Positions 5,790 through 15,850 are shown, numbered from the stretch's first letter. The stretch: DNA of 64,000 bases from an uncultured Alphaproteobacteria bacterium (GCA_934276635.1 CAKQTH010000006.1:1-64000); one strand, 5' to 3'. The notes: a model not told the origin generated them from the sequence alone. Numbers and translations are program-made.

Positions 5790-8288
5790 ATGACAAAAAG
5801 AATGTTGATTGACGATACAAGTCAAGAAGAAACCAGAGTCGTCGTTTTGGACGGCAACAAACTTGAAGATGTTGAATTTGAATCTTCTAACCGAAAACAA
5901 ATCAAAGGAAATGTATATCTTGCAAAAGTAATGCGCATTGAACCGTCTTTGCAGGCGGCGTTTGTCGATTATGGCGGAAACAGACACGGATTTTTAGCGT
6001 TTGGAGAAATCCATCCGGACTATTATAATGTTTCACCCGAAAAAATGCAGGAAATCGATAAAGAAGTCGATGAAATTATCGAAAATAAAAAGCAGCAGCT
6101 GCGCGAAAGAGAAGAAAAACGCGAACAGATGAGATTGCAGCGCGAGGCGGAGGCAAAGGCCAGAGCCGAAGAGGAAGAAAAAGCAAGATTGGAAGCCGAA
6201 GAAAAGGCTAAGGCAGAGGCTGAAGAAAAGGCTAAAGTCGAACAACAGCCTGAAAAAAAGCCTGGCGAAGAAACTGCGGAAAATAATCCGGAAGAAAAAA
6301 GCACTCTGAAGAAAAAATCTTCTCGCGGACGCCGTAAAAAATCTGCGGAAAAAACAGAGGAAATTTCTGCCGAAACAGAAAATGCAAAACTATCGGAAGA
6401 AGTTGTTGCGGTTGTTGAAAATGTTGTTGAGCCGAAAGCGGAAAATACGGAAGAAAATTCCGACCCTGAGACCGCAGAAGAAAATTTAGAACCGCAACAA
6501 AAACCGCAAAAGCGCCGCGGACGCCGCAAAAAGACTGCTGATGCTGCAAAAAGCGAAAATGAAGATAAAACAACCGAGCCAAAAGAAGAACTTAAAGTTT
6601 TGGCTGAAAAATCTTCCGTTCAGGACGAAGGCGTTTATGAAGATGTTGCTCCGGCAAACGGCGGCGATGAAGATGATCAGGTTGATGATGAAGACGATGA
6701 GCAGGAATATGATTTTGAGATGCAAAGAAAGCTCTTGAAACTGCGCAAATTGTATTATAACAGCACAATTCAAGATGTTATCAAAGAAGGTCAGATTCTG
6801 CTTGTTCAGGTTGTTAAAGAAGAACGCGGAAACAAAGGCGCAGCGCTGACAACATATCTGTCGCTGGCCGGAAGATATTGCGTTTTGATGCCGAACAGAA
6901 TCAAAAGCGGCGGCGTATCGCGCAAAATTACAAACGCGGCAGACCGCAAACGCCTGAAAGACATTATGAAATCTTTGCCTCTTTCGTCTGATATGTCGAT
7001 GATTATCAGAACTGCCGGTGAAGAAAAAACAAAACAGGAAATTACACGCGATTACAACTATTTAATCCGCACTTGGAACCAAATCAGAATTAATTCGCTC
7101 AAGTCGAAAGCTCCGATGCTGATTCACGAGGAAGGAAATCTGATTAAGCGGGCATTGCGCGATATGTGCACAAAAGATGTGTCCGAAGTTTTGATTGACG
7201 GCGAGCGCGCATATCAAATGGCGAAAGAATTTGTGAAGATTTTTGCGCCGAATCAGCTCAAAAAAATCAAGGGCGGACGCAAAGGAGATATCCCGCTTTT
7301 CCAGCGTTTTCAGGTTGAAAATCAGCTTGACAAGTTGCATAATCCGGTAGTTCAGCTTGAATCCGGCGGATATTTGGTAATCAATCCGACCGAAGCTTTG
7401 GTGTCGATTGATGTGAACTCGGGGCGTGCGACCAAAGAAAAAGACATTGAAGAAACTGCGCTGAATACCAACCTTGAAGCGGCAGATGAAATTGCGCGCC
7501 AGCTCAGAATGCGCAACCTTGCCGGACTTGTTGTCGTTGACTTTATCGATATGGAAGAACAGCAGAACAATCATGCGGTTGAAAAGCGTATGAAAGAGGC
7601 GATGAAAAATGACAGAGCCCGTGTTCAGATTGCAAAAATGAGCTGTTTCGGGTTGCTTGAAATTTCGCGCCAAAGAATGCATTCGTCGTTTTTTGAAAGC
7701 AACTATGTTGTTTGTCCGCACTGCCACGGCATCGGTATGATGCGTACCGAAGAATCCGCTGGATTGTTTATTCTGCGCGAGATTGAGGAAGAAGGCATCA
7801 AAAATCGTTTTGCCAAACTCAATGTTTCCGTTCCGGTTGACATTGCGGCATATTTGCTTAATCAAAAACGCAAAAACCTTTGTGAACTTGAAAGCAAATA
7901 TGGTATGGAGATTGTAATTTGCGCCGATGACAGCATTAAAAATGTGGCTGATTATAAATTTGAGCGCATAAAAAATACAAAACCGACGCCGGAAATTCAT
8001 CAGGATGAGGAAACACCGATAGAAGATGAGCTGATTGAGGAAGATTCTTTTGATACAGATACAAACTCTGAAGAAAAAGAAAATAACGGCCGCAGAGGCC
8101 GCCGCCGCAATCGCCGCAACCGCTTTGACAGAGGACGCCGCGGACGCGACCAAAGAGGCGAAAACTTCTCTCGTCAGCCGGACAACGGCAAACAGCCGGC
8201 AGAACAAAGAGAGACACCGGAACCGCAAGCAGAAGAAAAACCGAAAAGGAAGACAGGCTGGTGGAGAAAACTTATCGGCGGAGAATAG
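5790..8288 (+). CDS. rne: Ribonuclease E/G
   Basis: 832 residues. Endoribonuclease for mRNA decay and rRNA/tRNA processing. Start chosen at MTKRMLID, which matches the alphaproteobacterial N-terminus and has AGG six bases upstream. The S1 region (ending near FGEIHPDYY) is interrupted by about 220 residues rich in Glu, Lys, Ala and Arg (about 95-315), then resumes. The catalytic DNase I-like domain has Asp541 (SIDVNSG) and Asp584 (VVVDFID). The zinc-link CPHC follows (Cys642, Cys645). The C-terminus is Arg/Asn/Gly-rich with RRGRRR patches, typical of RNA and degradosome contact regions. The following peptidase gene overlaps its 3' end. Confidence 0.95.
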   Translation: MTKRMLIDDTSQEETRVVVLDGNKLEDVEFESSNRKQIKGNVYLAKVMRIEPSLQAAFVDYGGNRHGFLAFGEIHPDYYNVSPEKMQEIDKEVDEIIENKKQQLREREEKREQMRLQREAEAKARAEEEEKARLEAEEKAKAEAEEKAKVEQQPEKKPGEETAENNPEEKSTLKKKSSRGRRKKSAEKTEEISAETENAKLSEEVVAVVENVVEPKAENTEENSDPETAEENLEPQQKPQKRRGRRKKTADAAKSENEDKTTEPKEELKVLAEKSSVQDEGVYEDVAPANGGDEDDQVDDEDDEQEYDFEMQRKLLKLRKLYYNSTIQDVIKEGQILLVQVVKEERGNKGAALTTYLSLAGRYCVLMPNRIKSGGVSRKITNAADRKRLKDIMKSLPLSSDMSMIIRTAGEEKTKQEITRDYNYLIRTWNQIRINSLKSKAPMLIHEEGNLIKRALRDMCTKDVSEVLIDGERAYQMAKEFVKIFAPNQLKKIKGGRKGDIPLFQRFQVENQLDKLHNPVVQLESGGYLVINPTEALVSIDVNSGRATKEKDIEETALNTNLEAADEIARQLRMRNLAGLVVVDFIDMEEQQNNHAVEKRMKEAMKNDRARVQIAKMSCFGLLEISRQRMHSSFFESNYVVCPHCHGIGMMRTEESAGLFILREIEEEGIKNRFAKLNVSVPVDIAAYLLNQKRKNLCELESKYGMEIVICADDSIKNVADYKFERIKNTKPTPEIHQDEETPIEDELIEEDSFDTDTNSEEKENNGRRGRRRNRRNRFDRGRRGRDQRGENFSRQPDNGKQPAEQRETPEPQAEEKPKRKTGWWRKLIGGE

Positions 8289-9637
8289 CGAATTTTGTTC
8301 GCAATATTGCAGGGGCAGTGACTTTGTTGCTGTCCCTCTTTCCGTTTTGCGCCAATGCCATTAGCATTATCAACGATGAAGAGACCGAACAATATCTTCA
8401 GGCGGTGATTGAGCCGATATATAAAGCGGCCGGACTTCCGTTTAATCGTCGCGAAATTTATATCGTCAATGATATGTCGCTGAACGCGTTTGTCAGTGAC
8501 GGAAACAATATGTTTGTATTTACCGGAACAATTTTGGCGGTTGATAATACCAACGAATTGTCAGGTGTTTTGGCGCACGAAACAGGGCATATCAAAGGAG
8601 GGCATCTGGTTCGGCAAAAGCTCAAGATGCAGGATTTGCAAAAATTCAGTCTGGCATCGTTGATTTTGGCCGGTGCCGCAGGCGTTGCGTCCGGCAGAGG
8701 CGATGTTGCCGCGGCGATTATGCTCGGCGGAAATTCTTCGGCGGTTCACAATCTTACGGCCTATCAGGTTGAAGAAGAGCGCAGTGCGGACGAGGCCTCT
8801 GTCGGACTGTTGAAAAAAATCGGACAATCGCCGGCCGGAATGGCTCGTTTTATGCAAAAAATCAAGGCTCAAAACAAGTTGCAGGGCAGGGTGGAAACTC
8901 CGTATTTTCGGACTCACCCGATTACGGACGAGCGTATAAATTTTTTGGAAAACGCGGCAAAGCAGTCAAAATTGCCGCAAAATTCTCCGCTGGATAAAAA
9001 GTTGGCGCGAATTAAGGCAAAGCTGGCCGGATTTTTGTTGCATCCGGAAAAAGTCCGCCGAATTTATCGGTCGGATAATCTTGGCACAGATGCAATATAT
9101 GCCCGCACAATCGCAGATTTGCAAGAGTTTAAGTATTCGCAGGCAATGCAAAAAATTGATGAATTGTTGAAAAGAGAGCCAGAAAATCCGCATTTTTTGG
9201 AGCTTAAGGGGCAAATTTATCTGGAGCAGGGAAAAACAAAAGAAGCCCGCGTCCAGTTTGAAAAGGCATTGAAACTTTTACCGTCGTCGGCGCTGTTTAA
9301 GTTTAATCTGGCGCAAACCATGCTTGAAAGCGAACATACAAAAGCCGATTTGCAATATACTGAAACGGTGCTAAATCAGGCACTGCGCGATTTTTCATCT
9401 CCCTATGGTTGGATTTTGTTGGCAAGGGTTTATGATGAGCTGAACAAGCCGGCCGAAAGAGGTTATGCATCGGCAAAATACAGCTTTGAAATCGGCGAAA
9501 TGATGATGGCAAAAAAACAGACCGCAGAGGCAAAAAAGCACAATCCTGATGCAAAACTTCTGCTCAAACTTGATGATTTGGAACATCAGATTGATGCCTA
9601 TTTTGATGAAAATCCCTCACTTCCGGTCAGACGCTAA
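8261..9637 (+). CDS. M48 family metalloprotease with TPR region, periplasmic (BepA/YfgC-like)
   Basis: 458 residues from GTG 8261, overlapping rne by 28 bases, with AGGA upstream inside rne. A signal peptide (residues 1-28, ending CANA) directs it to the periplasm. The zinc motif HETGH lies near residue 106, and the third ligand is in the EERSADE stretch. After the peptidase domain (to about 240) come TPR-like helices (about 290-430). BepA-type proteins help fold or degrade outer membrane proteins, a plausible role beside autotransporters and Mla proteins (inference). Translational coupling to rne is likely. Confidence 0.85.
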   Translation: MEKTYRRRIANFVRNIAGAVTLLLSLFPFCANAISIINDEETEQYLQAVIEPIYKAAGLPFNRREIYIVNDMSLNAFVSDGNNMFVFTGTILAVDNTNELSGVLAHETGHIKGGHLVRQKLKMQDLQKFSLASLILAGAAGVASGRGDVAAAIMLGGNSSAVHNLTAYQVEEERSADEASVGLLKKIGQSPAGMARFMQKIKAQNKLQGRVETPYFRTHPITDERINFLENAAKQSKLPQNSPLDKKLARIKAKLAGFLLHPEKVRRIYRSDNLGTDAIYARTIADLQEFKYSQAMQKIDELLKREPENPHFLELKGQIYLEQGKTKEARVQFEKALKLLPSSALFKFNLAQTMLESEHTKADLQYTETVLNQALRDFSSPYGWILLARVYDELNKPAERGYASAKYSFEIGEMMMAKKQTAEAKKHNPDAKLLLKLDDLEHQIDAYFDENPSLPVRR

Positions 9638-10249
9638 AAACTCTTGTATCGGCTTGTATGACCGGCGGTGAATTGAGGTTACGCCGTGCGACTTCAGGCC
9701 TTCAATATGGGCTTTTGTTCCGTATCCTGCGTTTTTTTCAAAGCCGTAAAACGGATATTTTTCCGCCAGATTTTTCATTAGATTGTCACGATATACTTTT
9801 GCCACAATCGAGGCGGCGGCAATAGAGCAACTTTTGGCATCGCCTTTCACCAGAGTTTTGCACGGAGAATGAATTGTTTTTGGCTTCTGATTGCCGTCAA
9901 TCAAAACCATATCAGGAGCGGTGTTCAGCTGTTCAAAAGCTCTATCCATCGCCAAAAATGTGGCGTTTAATATGTTCAGATTGTCGATTTCTTCCACTTC
10001 TGCCTGTCCGATGCCGATAACAAGATTGCCTTTGTTTTGTTCTTCAAACAGCATCTGATAAATTTTTTCGCGCTTTTTTGCCGACAATTTTTTGGAATCG
10101 TCAAGCATCAAAACAAGTTCATGGTTGCAATCTTGATTTTTGAACATTACGGCGCCGGCAACGACCGGTCCTGCCCAAGGTCCACGTCCGGCCTCGTCTA
10201 TGCCGACGACATTGCGGCCGTATTTATTTTCAAAACTGAAATCAGGCAT
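9617..10249 (-). CDS. rnhB: Ribonuclease HII
   Basis: 210 residues from the ATG at 10249, seven bases after GAGGAG. Removes ribonucleotides and RNA primers from DNA hybrids. The N-terminal GIDEAGRGPWAGPVVAGA is the family signature with the first two acidic catalytic residues. Later Asp residues lie in LIDGN and in the region before KVYRD. GYGTKAH is a typical C-terminal motif. The 3' end overlaps the convergent M48 gene by 21 bases. Confidence 0.95.
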   Translation of the reverse strand: MPDFSFENKYGRNVVGIDEAGRGPWAGPVVAGAVMFKNQDCNHELVLMLDDSKKLSAKKREKIYQMLFEEQNKGNLVIGIGQAEVEEIDNLNILNATFLAMDRAFEQLNTAPDMVLIDGNQKPKTIHSPCKTLVKGDAKSCSIAAASIVAKVYRDNLMKNLAEKYPFYGFEKNAGYGTKAHIEGLKSHGVTSIHRRSYKPIQEFLASDRK

Positions 10250-10306
10250 TTTATACTCCTCAAATTTTGAGCGAGCATAGCACAGCAAAATAAAAATTAC
10301 AATCGA

Positions 10307-10621
10307 TTAATGTTTTTCGGTCGGAACATGGTCATATTTTATGCCGTCCATGCCTCCGAGCACAATGGCGACATTATCAATTCCGTGTTCCTCAAGTTCC
10401 TGAGCTGCGGTTTCGGCGCGTCCTCCGCCCGATGAGCAGAGAATGTTGATGGTTTTTGAGTTGTCAAAGTGATATTTCTTGATTACATCATCAATATTCC
10501 AGGTTTCAAAATCAATATGGATATGCGGCAGCAGCAGCTTTTCTTCTTCATATTCCTGCGGCGTGCGGATATCCATGATAAGCGAATTTTCATCTAACAT
10601 ATTCGGTCTGACAAACTGCAT
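10307..10621 (-). CDS. Rhodanese-like domain protein
   Basis: 104 residues, a single rhodanese domain with an AGGGGA ribosome binding site. It has the MDIRTPQEYEEE element and an active-site loop with Cys62 in CSSGGGR, one residue longer than the usual CxxGxR loop. Likely carries persulfide sulfur or acts in small-molecule sulfur handling in the cytoplasm. Single gene upstream of rnhB; substrate not predictable. Confidence 0.8.
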   Translation of the reverse strand: MQFVRPNMLDENSLIMDIRTPQEYEEEKLLLPHIHIDFETWNIDDVIKKYHFDNSKTINILCSSGGGRAETAAQELEEHGIDNVAIVLGGMDGIKYDHVPTEKH

Positions 10622-10690
10622 AAAAAATCCCCTTTCTTCAATACATATAATATCAAAAAAAAGGGGATAACAGAGGTTATAAACTTTTTT

Positions 10691-11452
10691 CTATTTTATA
10701 ACTTTTCCTTCAAATCTGTTCGGAGTAACCGAAATAATTTCAACTTTCAAATTGCCGAAATCAACAAAGTCATAATCCTCGGAGAATTCAACCGATTTAT
10801 ATTCTTCTGTTCCGGTTCCGTCAAAATCTTTGAATCGGATATAATAGAAGTCGCCTTTTTTGCCGTCAAAAATAACTTCAATACCTTCATGCGGTTCCAA
10901 AGTTGCGGTTTTGCGGTTTGTGGCGGTGCGCAATTTTGCGTTTTCCGGATCTACGACAAATTTTGTTGTCAGCATCATAATTTTGTTATCGGCAATTTTG
11001 CGTCCGATATACGGATAAATTTTTCCTTTCTTGTCAACAAGGACAATATCTGTACTTTGCGGGTTTATCAGATAATATTTTTTGCCGTCAATTTTAACGG
11101 TGCCGATGCGTTCATACTGAACATTTGCTTTGATTTCAACATTTGAGGCCATACCTTTGAGGGTAATATCGTCAGGGGTTATGAGAACCTTTTTCTCATA
11201 ATATGAAACGACATATTTTTTGACCGAATAAATAATGCCGCCGGTGTGAGCCACAACATTTTTGTTTTCTTCAAAATTTTCTTCGGTAATTTCTTCGGTC
11301 CTGACCAAAGTATACGAAGTGTCAAGTTTTGAAAAAGTGAGAGTTCCGGCGCCGTCTATGATAAGGTCGCGGAAACCGAGCGAATTATACTCTCCCAAGC
11401 GAACGCAGCTCGAAAGGGCAAAGAAAGCAATAAGTGCAAATATTTTTTTCAT
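10691..11452 (-). CDS. Lipoprotein of unknown function
   Basis: 253 residues. A lipoprotein signal peptide ends at the lipobox LSSC (Cys16), so it is probably anchored in a membrane facing the periplasm. The rest is beta-rich and soluble, with no motif that I recognise. It lies divergent to prmA. Function unknown. Confidence 0.75.
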   Translation of the reverse strand: MKKIFALIAFFALSSCVRLGEYNSLGFRDLIIDGAGTLTFSKLDTSYTLVRTEEITEENFEENKNVVAHTGGIIYSVKKYVVSYYEKKVLITPDDITLKGMASNVEIKANVQYERIGTVKIDGKKYYLINPQSTDIVLVDKKGKIYPYIGRKIADNKIMMLTTKFVVDPENAKLRTATNRKTATLEPHEGIEVIFDGKKGDFYYIRFKDFDGTGTEEYKSVEFSEDYDFVDFGNLKVEIISVTPNRFEGKVIK

Positions 11453-11536
11453 CTTAATCTCTTTTTATGGTTTTGTTTATAATATTGTGTACAATAAATC
11501 ATAAAAGTAAACAATTATATAACTGCGGGGGATAAA

Positions 11537-12406
11537 ATGAATAAAAATGTGTGCAGCTGCAAAATGATAAAGTTTGAGCCGGTAGATGAGATTGCGGAAA
11601 ATACGGCCGAATTTGCCGATGAATATTTTGAGGTGACGGCTGTAAACTATACCGATGACGGCAAAGAACAAATGGTCGGATACAAAACATCTTTTGACGA
11701 TGAACAAATGAAGGCTGCGGCGGCAATGTTCGGGGCAAAGCTTCCGGATTATCAGGTTGAAGTACTGGAAGAAAAAGACTGGCTGGCCGAAAATATCATA
11801 AAATTTGCTCCGTTTGAGGCCGGAAATTTTTTGATTTACGGTTCGCATGAAAAATCTCAGCCGAAAAGCTCGAAAATTCCGGTTATGGTATACGCCGCCA
11901 CGGCTTTCGGTTCGGAACATCAGACCACAAAAATGTGTCTTGAAGCCGCAAGTTTTTTGTTTGACAATCGGGTTGAATGCAAAAATGTGCTTGATATCGG
12001 CACCGGTTCAGGAATATTGGCGATTGCGGCGGCAAAGCAGTGGAAAGGCGCCAAAGTCAAAGCGGTTGATATTGATGCCGAGGCGGTCAGGGTTTGCGCG
12101 CAAAACGCCGCAGATAACGGTGTTGCGAACAGCATAGAAACCTATGAGGGTGACGGCTATAAACTGCCTCAGATAGAAAAATGCGCTCCGTACGACCTGA
12201 TTTTTGCAAATATTTTGGCTCGTCCGCTGATTGCGATGGCAAAAGATATGTCGCGATATCTGAAAAAAGGCGGTTTCGGAATTATATCCGGTTTTGTGGA
12301 AGATCAGCTTGAATGGGTTGTTTCGGAACACGAAAAATTCGGCCTCAAGCGCAAAAAAGTTTTCAAAACGGACAATTGGCACACGGTTATTTTGGAGAAA
12401 ATGTGA
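11537..12406 (+). CDS. prmA: Ribosomal protein L11 methyltransferase
   Basis: 289 residues, close to the usual PrmA length. SAM-dependent trimethylation of ribosomal protein L11. The SAM motif DIGTGSGILAIAA follows a weakly conserved N-terminal domain, and the catalytic-region motif NILARPL is present. A G-rich ribosome binding site (GGGGG) precedes the ATG. The stop codon overlaps the start of the following M24 peptidase (TGATG), so the two are translationally coupled. Confidence 0.93.
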   Translation: MNKNVCSCKMIKFEPVDEIAENTAEFADEYFEVTAVNYTDDGKEQMVGYKTSFDDEQMKAAAAMFGAKLPDYQVEVLEEKDWLAENIIKFAPFEAGNFLIYGSHEKSQPKSSKIPVMVYAATAFGSEHQTTKMCLEAASFLFDNRVECKNVLDIGTGSGILAIAAAKQWKGAKVKAVDIDAEAVRVCAQNAADNGVANSIETYEGDGYKLPQIEKCAPYDLIFANILARPLIAMAKDMSRYLKKGGFGIISGFVEDQLEWVVSEHEKFGLKRKKVFKTDNWHTVILEKM

Positions 12407-14103
12407 TGAAAATTGAAGAGTTGCAAAAAAAATTGGCAGAAATGAAAATTGATGCCTATCTGATAAATCACAGCAATATGTTTATAAAACAGGATATTCT
12501 TGATGAAGAAAACAAACTTTTGGAGTTGACCGGTTTCAGCGGATCTAACGGAATTTTGCTGGTGATGCAAAACAAAAGCGTGCTGCTGGTTGACGGGCGG
12601 TATGAAATTCAGGCAAAGCAAGAGGTTGAAAACAAAAATATCGAAATTTATTGCACCAGATTGTATCCAACCTCGGCGATTTTGGCTCCGTTTGTGTGCG
12701 GAAAAATCCGCTCGCTGATGTATAATCCGTGGTGTTTTACGCAAAAGAGCATCAAATATATGCAAGATGTGTTTTGCGGCGTGGAGATGATTGCCGATGA
12801 AGATAATCTGCTCGGGAGTCTTGTCAGCGAAAAAAGCGCAAATGTGTTTGAGCACAAAATTGAGTTTGCCGGAAAAACGGCAGAAGAAAAGCTCAAAATC
12901 GTTACGGAAAAAATGGCGCAATGCGGACTTGAACATTATCTGCTCTGCGATAGCGCGTCGGTTTCGTGGTTGCTCAATCTTCGCTCCGATATTTTGCCGA
13001 ATACTCCGGTTTTGCGTGCGTTTGCGCTGATTGCAAAAAACGGTTCATACGAGATTTTTGCTCACAATCTGAAAGGTATAGACTATACCGAGATGAAAAA
13101 TCTGCCGCAAAGACTGAAATCTCTCGGCGATGAAAAAATCGGCATAGACAAACAAAACACTCCGCAAAAAATTACGAACATCATCAAACACGGATATAAT
13201 ATGCAAAATCCGATAATCGAGGCAAAAAGCATAAAATCGGCGGTTGAAATGAGCGGATTTGAAAATGCGCATATCCGCGATGGCGTTGCATTATGCAAAT
13301 TTTTGTGCTGGTTTGACAAGTGCGGAGAGGGCAAAACCGAGCTTGATATTTGTGAAAAGCTGTATTCTTTGCGCCAGGAGCAAAAATATTTTTATTCGAA
13401 CAGTTTTGACACAATAGCGGCATATGGTTCAAATGCGGCGATTGTGCACTATTCGCCGAGCAAAAAGACCAATAAAACCATTGAAAAAGATTCGATGTTG
13501 CTGCTGGACAGCGGTGCGCAATATTTTGACGGAACAACAGATGTGACCAGAACAATCGCGGTCGGAAAGAATATTGATGAACATATCATAAACGATTTTA
13601 CGCTTGTTTTGAAGGCGCATCTGGCTTTGGCATCGACAATCTTTCCGGATAATACGCCGGATAAAAATTTTGATAATATCGCGCGGCGCGAGCTTTGGAA
13701 ATACGGACTTGAATATAAGCACGGAACCGGACACGGGGTCGGACATTTTTCTGATGTGCACGAGATGCCTCCGTCAATGAGCGAAAGCGGAAGCGGCCTT
13801 TTGCACGAAAATATGGTGCTTTCGATTGAACCGGGAATATATAAAGAAGGCTCGCACGGCATCAGAATTGAAAATCTGGTCAAGACCGTATTGATAAAAG
13901 AGGCGCCTTTTGACGGCCGTTTTATGAAATTTGAACCTTTGACAATGGCACCAGTTGATAAAAGGCTCATCAATAAATATCTTTTAAGCACGGACGAGCA
14001 AAACCTGTTCAATACATATCATCAAAAGGTGTATAACACGCTTGAAAAATATATGAATGATGAGGAAAAAGTTTGGCTGAAGGAGGCTTGCTCGTCCCTG
14101 TAA
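12406..14103 (+). CDS. Xaa-Pro aminopeptidase, M24 family
   Basis: 565 residues from ATG 12406, eight bases after GGAG. It removes N-terminal residues preceding proline. Two creatinase-like N-terminal domains precede the pita-bread catalytic domain. Metal-ligand motifs are visible: LLDSG with DGTTDVTRT, GTGHGVGH, SIEPGIY and RIENL. The length and C-terminal extension match the long three-domain aminopeptidase P class. It overlaps prmA by one base. Confidence 0.92.
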   Translation: MKIEELQKKLAEMKIDAYLINHSNMFIKQDILDEENKLLELTGFSGSNGILLVMQNKSVLLVDGRYEIQAKQEVENKNIEIYCTRLYPTSAILAPFVCGKIRSLMYNPWCFTQKSIKYMQDVFCGVEMIADEDNLLGSLVSEKSANVFEHKIEFAGKTAEEKLKIVTEKMAQCGLEHYLLCDSASVSWLLNLRSDILPNTPVLRAFALIAKNGSYEIFAHNLKGIDYTEMKNLPQRLKSLGDEKIGIDKQNTPQKITNIIKHGYNMQNPIIEAKSIKSAVEMSGFENAHIRDGVALCKFLCWFDKCGEGKTELDICEKLYSLRQEQKYFYSNSFDTIAAYGSNAAIVHYSPSKKTNKTIEKDSMLLLDSGAQYFDGTTDVTRTIAVGKNIDEHIINDFTLVLKAHLALASTIFPDNTPDKNFDNIARRELWKYGLEYKHGTGHGVGHFSDVHEMPPSMSESGSGLLHENMVLSIEPGIYKEGSHGIRIENLVKTVLIKEAPFDGRFMKFEPLTMAPVDKRLINKYLLSTDEQNLFNTYHQKVYNTLEKYMNDEEKVWLKEACSSL

Positions 14104-14121
14104 TTTTATAAGGAGGGGCAA

Positions 14122-14574
14122 ATGTTCAGATTTTTTGTGGTACTGCTGATTTTGTGTGGTGCGGCAATTCCGTTGCATGCCGAGTTGACATATCAGGGAG
14201 GTTTTAATCCGGATATCAGCCTTGAACAATATTTTGATGAAGAACATCCGAAATATGAGCGCTCGATTATCTATGTGTTTTATAACTCGGAGACATGCTA
14301 TAATTGCCCGCAGACAATAAAGCTGATAAAAGATGTGTACGACAAATATTATCAGGATAAATATCAGCTTGAAGTTATAGATTATTTTTCTGATGAAACA
14401 TATAATTATCAGGCAAATTATGATTTGAAAAATCCGCTCGAGGTTGTTTTGCAACGGGTGGAATACGGCGATGCGGAAGGGTATCGCAAAATTGAAAATT
14501 TAGAAAATATGACTTCTGATGTTGTAAGTTTTGAAGAAAATTTGAGATATCAGATAAATTCTTTTTTAGGATAA
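14122..14574 (+). CDS. Secreted thioredoxin-like CxxC protein
   Basis: 150 residues, with an AAGGAGG ribosome binding site. Signal peptide residues 1-20 (ending LHA). A CYNC motif (Cys59, Cys62) follows a YVFYNSE strand, as in the active site of thioredoxin-fold proteins, then a long helix. The protein is short and acidic. Probably a periplasmic redox or disulfide protein (inference); no closer family recognised. 18 bases after the M24 gene, probably the same operon. Confidence 0.7.
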   Translation: MFRFFVVLLILCGAAIPLHAELTYQGGFNPDISLEQYFDEEHPKYERSIIYVFYNSETCYNCPQTIKLIKDVYDKYYQDKYQLEVIDYFSDETYNYQANYDLKNPLEVVLQRVEYGDAEGYRKIENLENMTSDVVSFEENLRYQINSFLG

Positions 14575-14610
14575 TAAAAAGGGCGGAAAAATCTCCGCCC
14601 TCAACTTTTT
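14575..14610. terminator. Bidirectional terminator
   Basis: GGGCGGA and TCCGCCC pair around AAAATC, with A run on one side and T run on the other. It serves the convergent genes 14122-14574 and 14618-15850. Confidence 0.85.
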
Positions 14611-14617
14611 ATGCCGA

Positions 14618-15850
14618 TTATTCGTTGGCCGCAGTTTTAGAAACAACTCCGTCGGCCAGTTTCGGCTCAAACCATGTTGACTTCGGCGGCATCAGCATCT
14701 TGTTGTCGGCAACCGCAATCAGCTCGTCAACAGCAGTCGGATATACCATAAATCCGACGCTGCCCTTGTGCTCGTCAACAACCTTTTCGATTTCTTCCGC
14801 ACCTCGGATTCCGCCGATAAAGTCAATGCGCTCATCGTTGCGCAAATCCGTAATTCCCAAAATTTTATCCAGAACTTTTGCGCTCAACAGGCTAACATCA
14901 AGCTGTGAAACCGGATCGGACGGCATCGGAGCGCCGATATGTGTCAGCTCGTACCATTTTTTGTTCAGATACATTGTAAATGTGCCTTTTTTTGAAGGCT
15001 TTGCGCGCGAAATTTCTTTTACGGCAAAATTTTTCTTGATTTCGGACATAAACTGTTCTTCGGTATGGCCGTTGAGGTCAAAAACAACGCGGTTATAGTC
15101 CCAAATTTTCATCTCATCTTCAAAGTATGCAACAGCCAAAAAGCGTCCGGTATCGGTTGTGCCATCTTCGGCCGCAAGACGGGAAGCAGCGGCAGAGCGA
15201 TGGTGTCCGTCGGCAATATATGCCTCGTTCTGAGCATTGAAAGCATCTTCAATCTGCTTGATTTCTTTGTCGTCGTCAACAATCCATAAGGTATGTTTTA
15301 CGCCATAATCACCGACAACCGAAAATGCCGGCTTTTTGGTTTCTACAATATTTTTCAGCAGAGCCTTAATTTGCGGCAGGTCTTTGTTAATCAAAAGAGC
15401 AGGACCGGTCTGAGCGCCGACGGTGCGAATTTGCTTAACGCGGTCGTTTTCTTTTGCAACGCGGGTCAGCTCGTGGCGTTTGATGCGCCCTTCGTTATAC
15501 GCCTTAACCGAGGCAGCAACGGCCAAACCGGTTTGAACATGGTCGCCCATAATCATCTGATATACATAAAAGCAGGGTTTTTCGGTTTTATAAAGAACGC
15601 CTTTTGCCAGCATATTATTAAAGTTTTCGGCAGCTTTGAGATAAACGCGTTCCTCATAGGGAGAAACATCGCCGTCAAAATCAATTTCAGCTTTAGAAAC
15701 ATGCAAAAAGCTGTACGGTTTACCTTCGGCTTTAACTTTTGCTTCTGCCGACGAAAGAACATCATACGGAGGAGCCGCAACTTGTCCGGCAAATTGAGCG
15801 GTAGGCAAAATCCCCGTAAACGGAGCATAAATCAGATTTTTATCAATCAT
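14618..15850 (-). CDS. DUF1015 family protein
   Basis: 410 residues from the ATG at 15850, six bases after AGGA. The family is recognised by YAPF near the start, VAAPPYDVL, and the central IADGHHRSAAA motif. The role is not settled; some relatives have been linked to serine/3-phosphoglycerate metabolism. No signal peptide; cytoplasmic. Single gene. Confidence 0.85.
   Translation of the reverse strand: MIDKNLIYAPFTGILPTAQFAGQVAAPPYDVLSSAEAKVKAEGKPYSFLHVSKAEIDFDGDVSPYEERVYLKAAENFNNMLAKGVLYKTEKPCFYVYQMIMGDHVQTGLAVAASVKAYNEGRIKRHELTRVAKENDRVKQIRTVGAQTGPALLINKDLPQIKALLKNIVETKKPAFSVVGDYGVKHTLWIVDDDKEIKQIEDAFNAQNEAYIADGHHRSAAASRLAAEDGTTDTGRFLAVAYFEDEMKIWDYNRVVFDLNGHTEEQFMSEIKKNFAVKEISRAKPSKKGTFTMYLNKKWYELTHIGAPMPSDPVSQLDVSLLSAKVLDKILGITDLRNDERIDFIGGIRGAEEIEKVVDEHKGSVGFMVYPTAVDELIAVADNKMLMPPKSTWFEPKLADGVVSKTAANE

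Noticed and set aside
5552..5812. 86-codon frame before rne
   Set aside because: No ribosome binding site, overlaps the conserved rne start, and no recognisable protein pattern.
7062..8228. 388-codon open frame on the minus strand inside rne
   Set aside because: Antisense to a well-conserved catalytic domain, hydrophobic Phe/Ile-rich translation typical of antisense codon bias, no ribosome binding site.
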